In this document: in pieces, positions 1 to 8,406 of the stretch | Numbering within the stretch: the stretch's first letter is position 1 | Layout of the letters: every line of letters starts with the position of its first letter | Origin: a virus | Length of the DNA stretch: 64,000 nt | IMG/VR virus record: IMGVR_UViG_3300017917_002116 | Span: 51,421 to 115,420 of that record | Direction: 5' to 3' (one strand) | Program-made: the position numbers and the translations under genes | The notes under the pieces: model-generated | Seen by the model: only the letters and a program-made list of their open reading frames with translations | The model's database searches: none | What the model was told of the DNA's origin: nothing

Positions 1-2
1 TG

Positions 3-50
3 GGTGAATTGGCAAAGTCTTTGGGAGAAGACAATACCAAAACCCAATAG
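3..50 (+). CDS. 3' end of an upstream gene (partial)
   Basis: The third reading frame is open from the window edge to a TAG stop and gives a plausible hydrophilic protein tail (GELAKSLGEDNTKTQ). It resembles the LNELAAALGNDAN stretch of the next fibre gene, so it may be the end of another fibre-type protein. Frame 1 is also open, to a TAA at 70-72, but its translation is rich in Trp and Pro and looks out of frame. A small hairpin (GGATTTC/GAAATCC, about 52-69) follows, without a U-run. Too little is visible for any functional call. Confidence 0.3.
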   Translation, partial: GELAKSLGEDNTKTQ

Positions 51-85
51 GATTTCAGTAGAAATCCCCTAATGAGGATAAAAAA

Positions 86-3000
86 ATGCCTTTAATTAAA
101 GCCAGATCAAGTTCTATTCAAGACGACGTTGCACTGCGCGGCCAACCTACATCGCCAACAGCTATGCAAAACGTTAATACAACTCAGATTGCCAGTACTG
201 CGTATGTTCGTACTGCAATTGCAGATTTGATCGACTCTAGTCCAGCACTATTAGATACATTAAATGAATTAGCTGCTGCCCTAGGTAATGATGCAAATTT
301 TGCCACCACCGTTGCTAATGATATCGCCACCAAGGTATCAAAAGCTGGTGACACAATGACAGGCCCACTAGTTTTAAGTGGTGCACCTATACAAAACTTA
401 CACGCTGCTACTAAAAAGTACGTTGATGATGCCATCAACGCACAGATGATTTATAGTACAGACGACGTTAACGAAGGTAGTTTAAATTTATACTACACAG
501 ACACTCGTGTGCGTGCAGCGGTAAGTTTATCTAGTGATAATACTAGCGTATTAGACTATGATTACACAACAGGCCAGTTCACATATAGCCATCCAAACAG
601 TGACGGTATTTTAGAAGGTTCAACAAACAAATATTATACAGACGCTCGTGTTAGAAACGCTGTTAGTTTAACAAGTGATGATGGCCAAATTCTTTCTTAT
701 AGTAGTTCTACCGGTGTGTTTACATTTACAACACCCGATACAGACAAAATTGTTGAAGGTAGCACAAACTTATATTTTACAACAGCCCGTGCCCGTAATA
801 GCGTAAGCAATGGTTCAAACATTGATTATGATAGCTCAACTGGTATCATCAGTACACAGGCTGCTGTTTGGAGCGTTAACGGTCAAAACCACACTGTTGT
901 ATTAGATACAGATGACATCAGCGAAGGCAGTGCTAATTTATATTTTACCAACGCACGCGGCCGCAGTTCCGTAAGTCTAACAACTGACAACAGCAACATT
1001 CTAAGCTACAGCAGTGGTACTGGTGTATTCACATGGACAACACCTGATACAGATGCTATCAGTGAAGGTAGCACAAATCTATATTTTACAAACGCTCGTG
1101 CTCGCTCAGCAATTAGTGTAAGTTCCAGCTGGAACAACATTAGCTATGATAATTCCTCTGGTGTCATCACAGTAAACGCACCAAATACAGACGATGTTAC
1201 TGAAGGTAGTACAAACAAGTATTACACAGATGCAAGAGCTCGTAATGCTGTAAGTCTATCATCTGATAATGCCAGCGTTTTAGACTATGACAATACAACT
1301 GGTGTATTCACATTTACACTGGGCAATCAGACAACTGATGACGTTGCTGAAGGTACTAATAACTTATATTTTACTACAGCCCGTGCACGTCAGAGCATTA
1401 GTACAAGTGGTTGGGGTAACCTAAGTTACAATAGTTCTACAGGTATTATTGATATCACAGCACCTAGCACAGATGATGTCAGTGAAGGTTCTAACCTATA
1501 TTTCACAACTACAAGAGCACGTAACTCTGTAAGTGCTAATGATGCAGGTGGTGATGGTAGCTTCAGCTATGATAGCGCAACTGGTACATTCACATATACT
1601 GGTCCTAGTGCATCAGAAGCTCGTGCACATTTTGGTGCCACACAATTAGGTGGTGATGGTAGCTTTAGTTATGACAGTACAACTGGTGTATTCACTTATG
1701 ATGGCCCAACTAATGCAGATTACCGTCAGGCTGTAAGTGCCAACGCTAACAGTGGCGACGGCAATTTACAATACGACAGTACAACTGGTGTATTCACTTA
1801 TGATGGTCCAACTAATGCAGACTATCGTGGTGCAATCAGTGCAACAAAAGTCAGCGGAGATGGCGACATTTCTTATAGCACAGTTACTGGTGTAATCAGC
1901 TACACAGGACCAAGTGCTAGTGAAACTCGCGCTCACTTCAGTGCTACTACAAGTGGTACAGGTTTCGGTGGCCTAACATATGATAGTGCAACCGGTGTTT
2001 TCACATATGCCAAAGTTACCGCCAGCGACGTTCGCGGTAACCTAAGTGCTACAACAGCAACTGGTGCTCAATATGACAGCTCAACTGGCGTATTCAGCTT
2101 ATCAGGAATTCCTAACAGCAGCCTAACAAACAGCGACATCACTGTTAACGGTTATACTACTGCTTTAGGCTCTAGCGTAACACTAGATACCGATGATGTA
2201 TCAGAAGGTTCAAATAACCTATACTACACACAGGCTCGTTTTGACAGCGCATTAGCTGCCAAGACAACTGATGATGTATCAGAAGGTTCAAATAACCTAT
2301 ACTACACACAGGCTCGTTTTGACAGTGCATTTGCTGCCAAAGACACAGGTGATCTAGCTGAAGATCCAAACGCAACAGTAACAAGCGGTACAATGTACTT
2401 TACACAAAGTCGCGCTCGTAACACACTAAGTGGTGGTACTGGTGTAACATATACAGCCGCAACTGGTGTTATTGAGATTGGTCAGGCAGTTGGTACAACT
2501 GACAACGTTACATTCAACGATGTAACAGTTGCAGGTGACTTAACAGTTCAAGGTACAATGACTGCTATCCAGTCAACTACTGTTGAAATTAACGATTTGA
2601 ACCTAACATTGGCTAAAGGTAGTGCTAATGCCGCTCAAGCTAACGGTGCAGGTTTAACAGTTGACGGTGCCGGTGCTACCATCACTTATGCAAGTGGTAC
2701 AGATAGCTGGGACTTCAATAAAGATGTAAATGTTAATGGTGACTTTGCAACAACAGGTAGCTTGACAGCCGCTAGCTTTACTGGTCCTCTAACCGGTGAT
2801 GTAACTGGTAACGTAACTGGTAACGTAACTGGTAACGTAACAGGCAACATAACAAGTTCAGGTACTAGCACATTTGCTACGGTTGACATCAATGGTGGTA
2901 ACATCGATGGTACAACAATTGGTGGTGCAACTCCTGCCGCTATAACAGGTACAACTGTAACAGCTACAACAGGCTTTACAGGCGACCTAACTGGTAATGT

Positions 3001-4927
3001 AACTGGTAATGTAACTGGTGACCTAACTGGTAATGTAACTGGTAATGTAACTGGTGACCTAACTGGTAATGTAACTGGTCAAGTTAGCGATCTAAGCAAT
3101 CACGATACAGATGATGTTGCTGAAGGCGTTACAAACCTATACTTTACAGATGCCCGTGCAAGAGCAGCAGTAAGTGCCAACGATGCAGGCGGTGATGGTA
3201 GCTTCAGTTATAATAGCACAACTGGTGTATTCACATATACTGGACCAAGCGCAAGCGAAACTCGCGCACATCTAAGTGCCACAACAAGTGGTACTGGTCA
3301 TGGTAACCTAACATACGATAACACAACTGGTGTATTCACATATGCTAAAGTTACAGCGTCTGACGTACGCGGTGACTTGGGTGCTAATAAATCAGGCGGT
3401 GACGGTAACTTCAGTTATGACAGTGCAACTGGTGTGTTCACATACACTGGTCCTGACTTCAATGACTATCGTCAGGCTGTAAGTGCTAATGATGCAGGTG
3501 GTGATGGTAGCTTCAGCTATGACAGTTCAACCGGTACATTCACATATACCGGACCAAGCGCAAGCGAAACTCGCGCTCACTTCAGTGCAACAAGCAACAC
3601 AGGTATCACATACGACAGCTCAACTGGCGTATTTGCTCTATCTAATATTCCTAATAGCAGTCTAAGCAATGATAGTATCACCATTAACGGTGCAACTATT
3701 GCTCTTGGTGGTAGTGATACCCTAGATACCGATGACATCGGTGAAGGTACAACAAACCTATACTTCTTGAACAGTCGTGCTAGAAATGCAGTTAGTTTGA
3801 CAACAAACAACTCTACAGTTCTAGACTATGACAATACAACTGGTGTGTTTACATTTGATCTAGGTAATTCCACTACAGATGATATCGCTGAAGGTGCTAC
3901 AAACCTATATTTTACAGATGCTCGTGCACGTAACAGTATCAGCGTAAGCGGTTGGGGCAATTTAAGCTACAACAGCACATCTGGTGTTATTACTATTAGT
4001 GCACCAAGTACAGATGATGTGTCTGAAGGCACAAACTTATACTTTACACAGGCCCGCGCTCGTCAGAGTGTAAGTTTAACCAGTGATAACCAAGGCGTAT
4101 TGTCTTATGACAATTCTACTGGTACATTCACGTTCAGTCTATCAAGTAGTACAACTGATGATGTCGCTGAAGGTAGCACAAACTTATACTTCACTACCGC
4201 TCGCGCACGTAATAGTATAAGCAACGGCTCAAATATCAACTACGATAGTTCAACTGGTATTATTAGCACACAGGCAGCAGTCTGGAGTGTTAACGGTCAA
4301 AACCACACAGTTGTACTAGATACAGATGACATCAGCGAAGGCAGTACAAATCTATACTTCACTGATGCCCGTGCTCGTAGTGCTATCACTCTAAATACAG
4401 ATAATAGCAATATTCTGGATTACGATACAGGTACTGGTGTATTTGATTTTGTAACGCCAACAACTGACGCAATCAGTGAAGGTTCAACTAACCTATACTA
4501 CACAAATGCTCGTGCAGATGCCCGTATAGCAGCGGCAAGTATCCGTGATTTAAGTGATGTCAATAAGACAGAATCTTTACAAGACGGTTATACACTAGTT
4601 TGGTCTAGTGCTTTAGGCGAATTCGTTCCACAGAACGTTGCTGTAACAGCTACTACATTGAACTTTACTGGTGACGGTACAACAGATACTTTCAGTACTG
4701 GCGTTGAAGTTACTAGTATTGATAACACTCAAGTGTATATCAACGGTTTAATTCAGGCACCTACATACTCTTACACACTTAGCACAACTAATAATGTAAC
4801 AAGTATCGTGTTTGACGTCGCTCCAGAAACCAACGACTACATTTTCGTTCGTGTAACTGCTACAAGTAGTTTAACTGCTGGTGGTATTCTAAACGAAAAC
4901 AGTACTGTTGACGGTGGTACATTCTAA
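86..4927 (+). CDS. Very long repetitive tail fibre protein
   Basis: This 1613-aa virion protein is built from repeats and probably forms a trimeric tail fibre shaft. Residues 1-120 carry a typical fibre start, including the TMTGPLVLSGAP motif followed by a KKYVDDAI segment. Most of the rest is about 18 copies of a unit with the core TDDxxEGSTNLYFTxARAR followed by SYDSSTGVFTYTGP-like beta motifs. A Gly-Asn-Val-Thr tract lies near residues 895-1000. The C-terminal 100 residues are not repetitive and may be the tip. The start is preceded by a GAGG ribosome site. No enzymatic domain is visible. It heads a run of four fibre-type genes. The fibre class is secure; its place on the virion is inference. 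Confidence 0.85.
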   Translation: MPLIKARSSSIQDDVALRGQPTSPTAMQNVNTTQIASTAYVRTAIADLIDSSPALLDTLNELAAALGNDANFATTVANDIATKVSKAGDTMTGPLVLSGAPIQNLHAATKKYVDDAINAQMIYSTDDVNEGSLNLYYTDTRVRAAVSLSSDNTSVLDYDYTTGQFTYSHPNSDGILEGSTNKYYTDARVRNAVSLTSDDGQILSYSSSTGVFTFTTPDTDKIVEGSTNLYFTTARARNSVSNGSNIDYDSSTGIISTQAAVWSVNGQNHTVVLDTDDISEGSANLYFTNARGRSSVSLTTDNSNILSYSSGTGVFTWTTPDTDAISEGSTNLYFTNARARSAISVSSSWNNISYDNSSGVITVNAPNTDDVTEGSTNKYYTDARARNAVSLSSDNASVLDYDNTTGVFTFTLGNQTTDDVAEGTNNLYFTTARARQSISTSGWGNLSYNSSTGIIDITAPSTDDVSEGSNLYFTTTRARNSVSANDAGGDGSFSYDSATGTFTYTGPSASEARAHFGATQLGGDGSFSYDSTTGVFTYDGPTNADYRQAVSANANSGDGNLQYDSTTGVFTYDGPTNADYRGAISATKVSGDGDISYSTVTGVISYTGPSASETRAHFSATTSGTGFGGLTYDSATGVFTYAKVTASDVRGNLSATTATGAQYDSSTGVFSLSGIPNSSLTNSDITVNGYTTALGSSVTLDTDDVSEGSNNLYYTQARFDSALAAKTTDDVSEGSNNLYYTQARFDSAFAAKDTGDLAEDPNATVTSGTMYFTQSRARNTLSGGTGVTYTAATGVIEIGQAVGTTDNVTFNDVTVAGDLTVQGTMTAIQSTTVEINDLNLTLAKGSANAAQANGAGLTVDGAGATITYASGTDSWDFNKDVNVNGDFATTGSLTAASFTGPLTGDVTGNVTGNVTGNVTGNITSSGTSTFATVDINGGNIDGTTIGGATPAAITGTTVTATTGFTGDLTGNVTGNVTGDLTGNVTGNVTGDLTGNVTGQVSDLSNHDTDDVAEGVTNLYFTDARARAAVSANDAGGDGSFSYNSTTGVFTYTGPSASETRAHLSATTSGTGHGNLTYDNTTGVFTYAKVTASDVRGDLGANKSGGDGNFSYDSATGVFTYTGPDFNDYRQAVSANDAGGDGSFSYDSSTGTFTYTGPSASETRAHFSATSNTGITYDSSTGVFALSNIPNSSLSNDSITINGATIALGGSDTLDTDDIGEGTTNLYFLNSRARNAVSLTTNNSTVLDYDNTTGVFTFDLGNSTTDDIAEGATNLYFTDARARNSISVSGWGNLSYNSTSGVITISAPSTDDVSEGTNLYFTQARARQSVSLTSDNQGVLSYDNSTGTFTFSLSSSTTDDVAEGSTNLYFTTARARNSISNGSNINYDSSTGIISTQAAVWSVNGQNHTVVLDTDDISEGSTNLYFTDARARSAITLNTDNSNILDYDTGTGVFDFVTPTTDAISEGSTNLYYTNARADARIAAASIRDLSDVNKTESLQDGYTLVWSSALGEFVPQNVAVTATTLNFTGDGTTDTFSTGVEVTSIDNTQVYINGLIQAPTYSYTLSTTNNVTSIVFDVAPETNDYIFVRVTATSSLTAGGILNENSTVDGGTF
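2192..2347 (+). repeat. 78-bp tandem duplication in the fibre gene
   Basis: Two adjacent, almost identical 78-bp units (26 codons, starting at 2192 and 2270) encode the segment DDVSEGSNNLYYTQARFDSA. Near identity at the DNA level points to a recent in-frame duplication, whereas the other copies of the protein repeat have diverged. Confidence 0.8.
2983..3078 (+). repeat. 36-bp tandem repeat (GDLTGNVTGNVT units)
   Basis: A 36-bp unit starting GACCTAACTGGTAATGTAAC is repeated 2.7 times with no visible change. It is itself built from 12-bp GGTAATGTAACT sub-repeats. A shorter related run lies at about 2795-2850. In-frame microsatellite-like repeats of this kind can change copy number by slippage or recombination. 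Confidence 0.85.
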
Positions 4928-4951
4928 TTAAGAAATTGGTTAGAAAATACT

Positions 4952-4987
4952 AGGAAAAGGTGCAGAAATGCACCTTTTCTTATTTTT
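4952..4987 (+). terminator. Intrinsic terminator after the long fibre gene
   Basis: A 13-bp stem (4952-4964 pairing with 4969-4981) closes a GAAA tetraloop and runs into TATTTTT. It lies 25 nt after the fibre stop codon and just before a late promoter box. Confidence 0.85.
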
Positions 4988-4994
4988 GATTTCG

Positions 4995-5002
4995 TATAAA
5001 TA
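4995..5002 (+). promoter_or_regulatory. T4-type late promoter TATAAATA
   Basis: This is an exact match to the T4 late consensus TATAAATA, 20 nt before the ATG at 5023. It sits inside a 14-bp dyad (CGTATA-AA-TATACG). With T4 spacing the transcript would start near 5008, leaving a 15-nt leader. Confidence 0.8.
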
Positions 5003-5022
5003 TACGATAATGGATCTAAAAT

Positions 5023-6834
5023 ATGCCACTTTTTAGAGGTAAAAATTTCGTCAGTGCGGTATCTGATTATAAAGACAGCGTCAGAGTAGCAACGAGGTCA
5101 AATGTAAATTTGGCCGCGACCGTTACCACAGTTGATGGTGTGAATCTTGCCGATAAAGACAGGGTATTATTGGTTGGTCAAACAAATCTAACACAAAATG
5201 GCATCTACGCATGGTCAATATCAGACAGCAGATTAGCAAGAGCCACTGATTCCGACAGTATTTTTGAATTAAGTCCCGGTAACAAGGTCTATGTAGAAGA
5301 AGGCAATAGCCACGCCAAAACCACCTGGACATTGATCACTCAGGGTGTAATCACACCTGGCATCAGTAATTTGGTTTTCGCCAAGGAAACCAGAATTAGT
5401 ACTTCAGAAATTAGTGGTACCTATGGTAGTGCAACAAAAACACTTCAAATTACAGTTGATGAAACCGGCCAAATCAATGCAGTAACGGAATACACAATCG
5501 ATGGATTGCCCAGTCAAACTGGCAATACTGGAAAGTATTTAAAAACAAACGGATCAACGGCTAGCTGGGATACAATATCAACTACATTGGCAGGATTATC
5601 AGATGTAGATGTAACTGGCGTCGCCGACAATTATATTTTAATTTATAACGATGCTACAGATACTTGGGTAGCAGGCCAAGGTGTGGCAGATGGTACGGTT
5701 GTTGATGGCGGTAATTTGGATGGTCCTAGTGGCAATTCCGGTGTTACTGCGGTAACTGAAACGCATAGTATCGATGACCTAAGTGATGTTGACACTACCA
5801 CAACAGCACCAACCAATGGTCAGGCCCTTGTTTGGAATAGCACAAGTAGTAAATGGTTACCAGGTACCATATCTGCAGGCGGCGGAGGTGGAATTAGCCT
5901 GACTGATTTAAGTGTCACTGTAAATTCTGCAGGGTCTTCCACACTAAGTTATAATAATTCAACTGGCGTGTTCACGTTTACTCCGCCGGATTTGTCTTGG
6001 TCAAATATTACAAGCAAACCTACATTTGCCACAGTGGCAACTAGTGGCAGTTATACTGATTTAACTAACAAGCCAACTATACCAACAGTTCCAACCACAG
6101 TAAGTTCATTTACAAATGATGCTGGATATTTGACCAGTGTTGGTTCAATTAGCTATAACGACCTAACAAATAAGCCAACATTGTTCTCGGGTGCGTATGC
6201 AGATTTAACCGGCAAGCCAACATTGTTCAGTGGTAGTTATACTGATCTAACAAGTAAACCAACTATACCAACAAAAGTAAGCGATTTAACAAATGATAGT
6301 GGTTTTATTACCGGAGTAAGTTGGACGCAAGTAACCAGTAAACCCACATTTGCCACAGTGGCAACTAGTGGCAGTTATAATGACTTAACAAGTAAACCAA
6401 CAATACCAACAAATGTCAGTGATTTAACAAATGATTCAGGATTTGTTACTACGTCAGGAGCAAGAAGTGCAATTAGTGTTAGTGGTAGTCTAAGTTATAA
6501 TAATTCTACCGGTGTTATTAGTTATACTCAACCAAATCCTTACTTGACTTGGGAAATAGTTACATCGAATACTACCTGTGTAGCAGGTAAAGGGTATTTT
6601 GTTGATACCTCATCCAGTGCAGTAACAATGACATTACCTGTGTCAGCGACATTGGGTGACACTATAAGATTTAATGATTTAGCAGGAACATTTGCTACAA
6701 ACAATTTAACTGTATCTAGAAATGGACATAAAATACAAGGACAAACAGACAATTTAGTAGTAACAACAAATCAATCGAGTTTTGGTTTGGTATACAGTAA
6801 TGCCACATACGGCTGGAAGATAATGGAGTTATAA
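5023..6834 (+). CDS. Tail fibre or tail-associated adhesin
   Basis: This 603-aa fibre-type protein begins with a 115-residue globular segment (VRVATRSNVNLA, then DKDRVLLVGQTNLTQNGIYA), a start seen in many phage fibre proteins. The middle carries LxDLSDVD motifs and about seven SYxDLTxKPTIPT repeats typical of beta-structured fibre shafts. The last 90 residues (GYFVDTSSSAVTMTLP onward, ending YGWKIMEL) look like a compact beta tip domain. The stop overlaps the next start (ATAATG), so the two are translationally coupled. A late promoter precedes it. Family assignment rests on motif resemblance only. Confidence 0.75.
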   Translation: MPLFRGKNFVSAVSDYKDSVRVATRSNVNLAATVTTVDGVNLADKDRVLLVGQTNLTQNGIYAWSISDSRLARATDSDSIFELSPGNKVYVEEGNSHAKTTWTLITQGVITPGISNLVFAKETRISTSEISGTYGSATKTLQITVDETGQINAVTEYTIDGLPSQTGNTGKYLKTNGSTASWDTISTTLAGLSDVDVTGVADNYILIYNDATDTWVAGQGVADGTVVDGGNLDGPSGNSGVTAVTETHSIDDLSDVDTTTTAPTNGQALVWNSTSSKWLPGTISAGGGGGISLTDLSVTVNSAGSSTLSYNNSTGVFTFTPPDLSWSNITSKPTFATVATSGSYTDLTNKPTIPTVPTTVSSFTNDAGYLTSVGSISYNDLTNKPTLFSGAYADLTGKPTLFSGSYTDLTSKPTIPTKVSDLTNDSGFITGVSWTQVTSKPTFATVATSGSYNDLTSKPTIPTNVSDLTNDSGFVTTSGARSAISVSGSLSYNNSTGVISYTQPNPYLTWEIVTSNTTCVAGKGYFVDTSSSAVTMTLPVSATLGDTIRFNDLAGTFATNNLTVSRNGHKIQGQTDNLVVTTNQSSFGLVYSNATYGWKIMEL

Positions 6835-7979
6835 TGCCATTAGATTTAGGAAATATAAAAAGCGCCAATACAATACCCGCAGACAGTTCAGTATCATCTA
6901 ATAAACTAGCCTCTGGTGCAGTAACCTTGGATAAATTAGGAACCGACGCGGTAATTCCAAGAATTTCTACAATAGAAGTAACAGATAGTAGTTGGACAGT
7001 TTTAGATGATACCGCAGTAGACACCTCCGGTGGATATATCAAAATTACGGGTTCGGGATTTTTAACTGGTTGCAATGTTGTTATTGGCACTACAACAGCA
7101 ACTTCGGTTACTGTGGTTAACAGCACTACTTTGAGAGTTCAAGTGCCTGCGCTGTCAGCAGCCACTTATAATGTTTATGCTGTTAACACCGACGGAGGTA
7201 CAGGAACAAAAATTAACGGATTAACTTATAGTGCATTACCTTCTTGGGTAACATCTAGCAGTCTTTCAGCAACATCCGGAGTTGCATTTAGTACACAATT
7301 AAGTGCTACAGAAGCAACTAGTTATGCGTTAGTTAGTGGTTCTTCCTTACCCACCGGGGCAACATTAACATCGGGTGGATTACTAAGTGGTACTATTACG
7401 GTGGCTAATCCAACCACATATAATTTTACTATCAATGCTGTTGATGCTCAAAATCAAGATAGTCAGCGAGCATTTTCCTTAGCAGTTAGTACATTGGCTG
7501 GAATACGTTGTAGATATATGCGTATTGTTCAGACTAGCACTGCTTATGGAAACCATACGGTATGGCAACTTATAGTTAAAGGTAATACAGATGCTAATGG
7601 TACACAACGTTTCTTATTTAATGATAGTGCAATCCGTTCAGCAATTACTGCACCTGCTGCTAGTTGGGGCAACGGCTTTGCACAAATAGACGGAAGCACA
7701 GGCGCTTTCCAAACTTATTTCAGAAATACTGCTGGCCTTGCTTCTGGGGGATACTATTACTATATTTCAGATGCCAACGCTAATATAAGTTATACATTTG
7801 ATTTTACTACAGCCTTTCCTACTATTTGTGAAGTGTGGATTTCTGGGGTCGCGACCAACGGATATACTTATTATAATAACGGATACGTTCAATTTAGTTT
7901 AAATGGTACTACTTGGTCTAATAATTACGCTCTTACCGGTGCTAATGCGTATAACGATATTCCGCCAGTGGTGCTTTGA
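6834..7979 (+). CDS. Adhesin-like virion protein with IPT/TIG, Ig-like and C-terminal beta domains
   Basis: The 381-aa product starts with a short fibre-type lead (MPLDLGNIKSANTIPADSSV). Residues about 42-133 fit an IPT/TIG immunoglobulin-like domain, with GYIKITGSGFLTGCNVVIG and the closing YNVYAVNTDGGT. Residues about 134-216 fit a putative-Ig/cadherin-like domain (LPTGATLTSGGLLSGTI). The last 160 residues, rich in Tyr, Trp and Asn, resemble a discoidin-like carbohydrate-binding fold (YMRIVQTSTAYGNHTVWQL). It is translationally coupled to the upstream fibre gene. A role in binding the host surface is inferred from this architecture. Confidence 0.65.
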   Translation: MPLDLGNIKSANTIPADSSVSSNKLASGAVTLDKLGTDAVIPRISTIEVTDSSWTVLDDTAVDTSGGYIKITGSGFLTGCNVVIGTTTATSVTVVNSTTLRVQVPALSAATYNVYAVNTDGGTGTKINGLTYSALPSWVTSSSLSATSGVAFSTQLSATEATSYALVSGSSLPTGATLTSGGLLSGTITVANPTTYNFTINAVDAQNQDSQRAFSLAVSTLAGIRCRYMRIVQTSTAYGNHTVWQLIVKGNTDANGTQRFLFNDSAIRSAITAPAASWGNGFAQIDGSTGAFQTYFRNTAGLASGGYYYYISDANANISYTFDFTTAFPTICEVWISGVATNGYTYYNNGYVQFSLNGTTWSNNYALTGANAYNDIPPVVL

Positions 7980-7993
7980 TCATATAACCAATA

Positions 7994-8001
7994 GGTAAAT
8001 A
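7994..8001 (+). promoter_or_regulatory. Late promoter box GGTAAATA
   Basis: This TAAATA-type box lies 15 nt after the adhesin stop. The first gene-like sequence downstream is the broken fibre remnant at 8051, so it may be the surviving promoter of a decayed gene. Confidence 0.5.
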
Positions 8002-8050
8002 TTCAATTATGATAAAAAGATTAAATTGTAAATAAGGAATAGAAAAAATA

Positions 8051-8297
8051 ATGTCGTTCCCATCAAGTCCTAGTAACGGTGATCAAGCAACAGTCGGTGG
8101 TATACTCTATCAGTATAGCAGCACTACAATATAGTATCAACACTAATTTACTTGGTACATTGACAACAAGTGCCCTGATAACTACATTTGTGCTGACAGT
8201 GGATAAAAGACTAACTATTTCAACATCTGACGCACTAATTGACCCGGCAGTTGTTAACCCCGAGCAGGCCTACCTGACAGACTCAACTTCTGGTTAA
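8051..8297 (+). pseudogene. Frame-broken small fibre gene, remnant or frameshifted
   Basis: From the ATG at 8051 (AAGGA upstream) the reading MSFPSSPSNGDQATVGGILY is a standard start of T4-like fibre genes, but TAG stops it after 27 codons. A +1 shift near 8129 enters an open frame to 8297 (SINTNLLGTLTTSALITTF and on to YLTDSTSG), giving a coherent composite of about 81 aa. This is either a decayed fibre gene or a frameshift-expressed small protein. It occupies most of the 427-nt gap between genes at 7980-8406; the rest holds late boxes at 7994 and 8341 and nothing else I can identify. Confidence 0.5.
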
Positions 8298-8340
8298 AAC
8301 ACAGAACCTGGGTTATTTTAAAACAATAAAACCAAAGTTT

Positions 8341-8348
8341 GATAAATA
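8341..8348 (+). promoter_or_regulatory. Late promoter box GATAAATA
   Basis: It lies 58 nt upstream of the ATG of the S74 fibre gene, which has its own AGGAG site at about 8391-8395. Confidence 0.65.
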
Positions 8349-8406
8349 CTCTACAGAATAGTAGGAAACGATTGACCTATGACTTCAATAGGAGTATATA
8401 CTCAAA

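Noticed and set aside
1-72. tRNA-like look of the first bases (GGTGAATTGGCAAAG)
   Set aside because: No cloverleaf can be completed: the T-arm consensus is missing and the acceptor ends do not pair.
2790-3080. Repeats in the fibre gene as a CRISPR array
   Set aside because: The repeats are in-frame protein repeats of 12 and 36 bp with no variable spacers.
6716-7126. Minus-strand open frame of 136 codons across the junction of two fibre genes
   Set aside because: Antisense to two coupled fibre genes, with low-complexity Val/Thr/Pro content and no promoter or ribosome site.
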